Positions 5,377-6,108 of a stretch of 6,108 bases of DNA are shown piece after piece. The position numbers and the translations under genes were made by a program. This DNA is from Thiobacillus sp. UBA2186. GTDB taxonomy: Bacteria; Pseudomonadota; Gammaproteobacteria; Burkholderiales; Thiobacillaceae. The DNA is taken from the NCBI GenBank assembly GCA_002327405.1, contig DCVO01000130.1, positions 1 through 6,108 of the forward strand, read 5' to 3'. The notes under the pieces were generated by a model. That model was not told where the DNA came from. It saw only the letters and a program-made list of their open reading frames with translations, and did not search any database. Each line of letters starts with the position of its first letter. The first letter of the stretch is position 1.

Positions 5377-6108
5377 TCCGCTACATCCTGCGCCGCATGC
5401 TTTATGCCATCCCGATTCTGATCGGTGTGAACCTCATCACCTTTTTCCTGTTTTTCGTAGTCAACACGCCCGACAACATGGCACGCATCCACCTTGGGGT
5501 GAAGCACGTCACGCCCGAGGCGATCGAGCAGTGGAAGGCCGAGCACGGCTACGACAAGCCGTTGTTCCTCAACCGCGGGCGGCAAGGGGTCAAGGCGGTG
5601 ACCGACACCCTGTTCGTGGACCGGTCTATCAAGCTGTTCAGTTTCGACTTCGGCAAGGCCGACGACGGCCGCGACATTGCGCGCGACATCCAGACGCGCA
5701 TGTGGCCTTCCCTGGCGATCGCGCTGCCGGTGTTCGTCATCGGGCTCATGGTCAACATCACGGCGGCGCTGCTGATGATTTTCTATCGAGGCACGCGGCT
5801 GGAGTACGCAGGCGTGGTCGGGCTCATCGCGCTGATGTCGATTTCGAGCCTGTTCTACATCATCGCCGGCCAGTACTTCATCGCCAAGTTGTGGCAGTGG
5901 CTGCCGATTTCCGGTTTCGGCGGCGGCATCGACGCCTTCAGGTTCATCCTGCTGCCGGTGCTGGTGTCGGTGGCGGCGGGACTGGGCAGCGGCGCGCGCT
6001 GGTATCGCACCATCTTCATCGAAGAAATCGGCAAGGACTACGTGCGTACGGCACGCGCCAAAGGGCTGTCGGAACTGCGCGTGCTGTTCCGCCACGTGCT
6101 GAAGAACG
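5373..6108 (+). CDS. ABC transporter permease, DppB/OppB-like (3' end beyond window)
   Basis: This is the first 245 residues of a binding-protein-dependent transport permease, open to the window end with no stop. It starts MIRYILRRMLYAIPILIGVN, the standard opening of DppB/OppB/YejB-type subunits. A membrane segment spans about 9-30, then a long extracytoplasmic loop (about 31-110) containing AEHGYDKPLF (56-65), the counterpart of the family's LGLDKP. Further hydrophobic segments lie at about 111-138, 146-168 and 190-206. The cytoplasmic EAA loop, DYVRTARAKGLSELRVLFRH (222-241), is where the ATPase docks. AGGAAGG (5360-5366) is a good ribosome binding site inside the upstream gene, and the ATG overlaps that gene's stop by ATGA. 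It should pair with a DppC-like permease and ATPase(s) encoded further right. The N-terminal part looks intact; sequence alone does not reveal the solute. Confidence 0.93.
   Translation, partial: MIRYILRRMLYAIPILIGVNLITFFLFFVVNTPDNMARIHLGVKHVTPEAIEQWKAEHGYDKPLFLNRGRQGVKAVTDTLFVDRSIKLFSFDFGKADDGRDIARDIQTRMWPSLAIALPVFVIGLMVNITAALLMIFYRGTRLEYAGVVGLIALMSISSLFYIIAGQYFIAKLWQWLPISGFGGGIDAFRFILLPVLVSVAAGLGSGARWYRTIFIEEIGKDYVRTARAKGLSELRVLFRHVLKN

Noticed and set aside
5250..5400. C-terminal membrane segment as a sign of a broken binding-protein/permease fusion
   Set aside because: The permease has its own complete, family-typical N-terminus and ribosome binding site, and the binding protein frame ends cleanly in an ATGA overlap, so no frameshift is implied.
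5250..6095. 281-codon antisense frame over the permease
   Set aside because: Low-complexity, charged translation (Q, R, H, D rich) with no domain. The plus strand encodes a clear DppB-like permease.

Overview
The window looks like a piece of chromosome from a GC-rich Gram-negative proteobacterium, most likely a betaproteobacterium. Three things point there. A tRNA-Val/tRNA-Asp pair lies directly in front of ppiD, an order I know from betaproteobacteria, where hupB usually lies just upstream. There is an inner-membrane PpiD foldase. There is also a FabI closely similar to the E. coli enzyme. The assignment below class level is not supportable from the sequence alone.

Layout, left to right. 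Positions 1-24 are the 3' end of a tRNA, probably tRNA-Val, followed by a Rho-independent terminator (54-82). A stable-RNA-type promoter with an A/T-rich UP-like element and a perfect TATAAT (135-189) drives a complete tRNA-Asp(GUC) (236-312), which has its own terminator (319-347). ppiD (427-2322, +) encodes a membrane-anchored periplasmic parvulin-type chaperone. It converges on fabI (2389-3171, -), the NADH-dependent enoyl-ACP reductase of fatty acid elongation, and the two share one symmetric terminator (2340-2370). A 75-base divergent intergenic region (3172-3246) holds the fabI promoter and ribosome binding site, a candidate operator-like inverted repeat, and a candidate promoter for the opposite strand. 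Rightward from there runs an ABC importer operon: a family 5 (peptide/nickel-type) solute-binding lipoprotein (3247-5376) with an unusual C-terminal membrane segment, then a DppB-like permease (from 5373, cut by the window end) that overlaps it by ATGA. A second permease and ATPase genes would be expected beyond the edge.

Functionally this is mostly housekeeping: translation (two tRNAs), envelope protein folding (PpiD), membrane lipid synthesis (FabI) and uptake of a peptide-like solute. I see no mobile element, CRISPR array, toxin-antitoxin pair or phage gene, and no clearly new system. The points most worth following up are the doubly anchored solute-binding protein, the apparently intact catalytic histidines of the PpiD parvulin domain, and the compact fabI/ABC-operon divergent promoter region.
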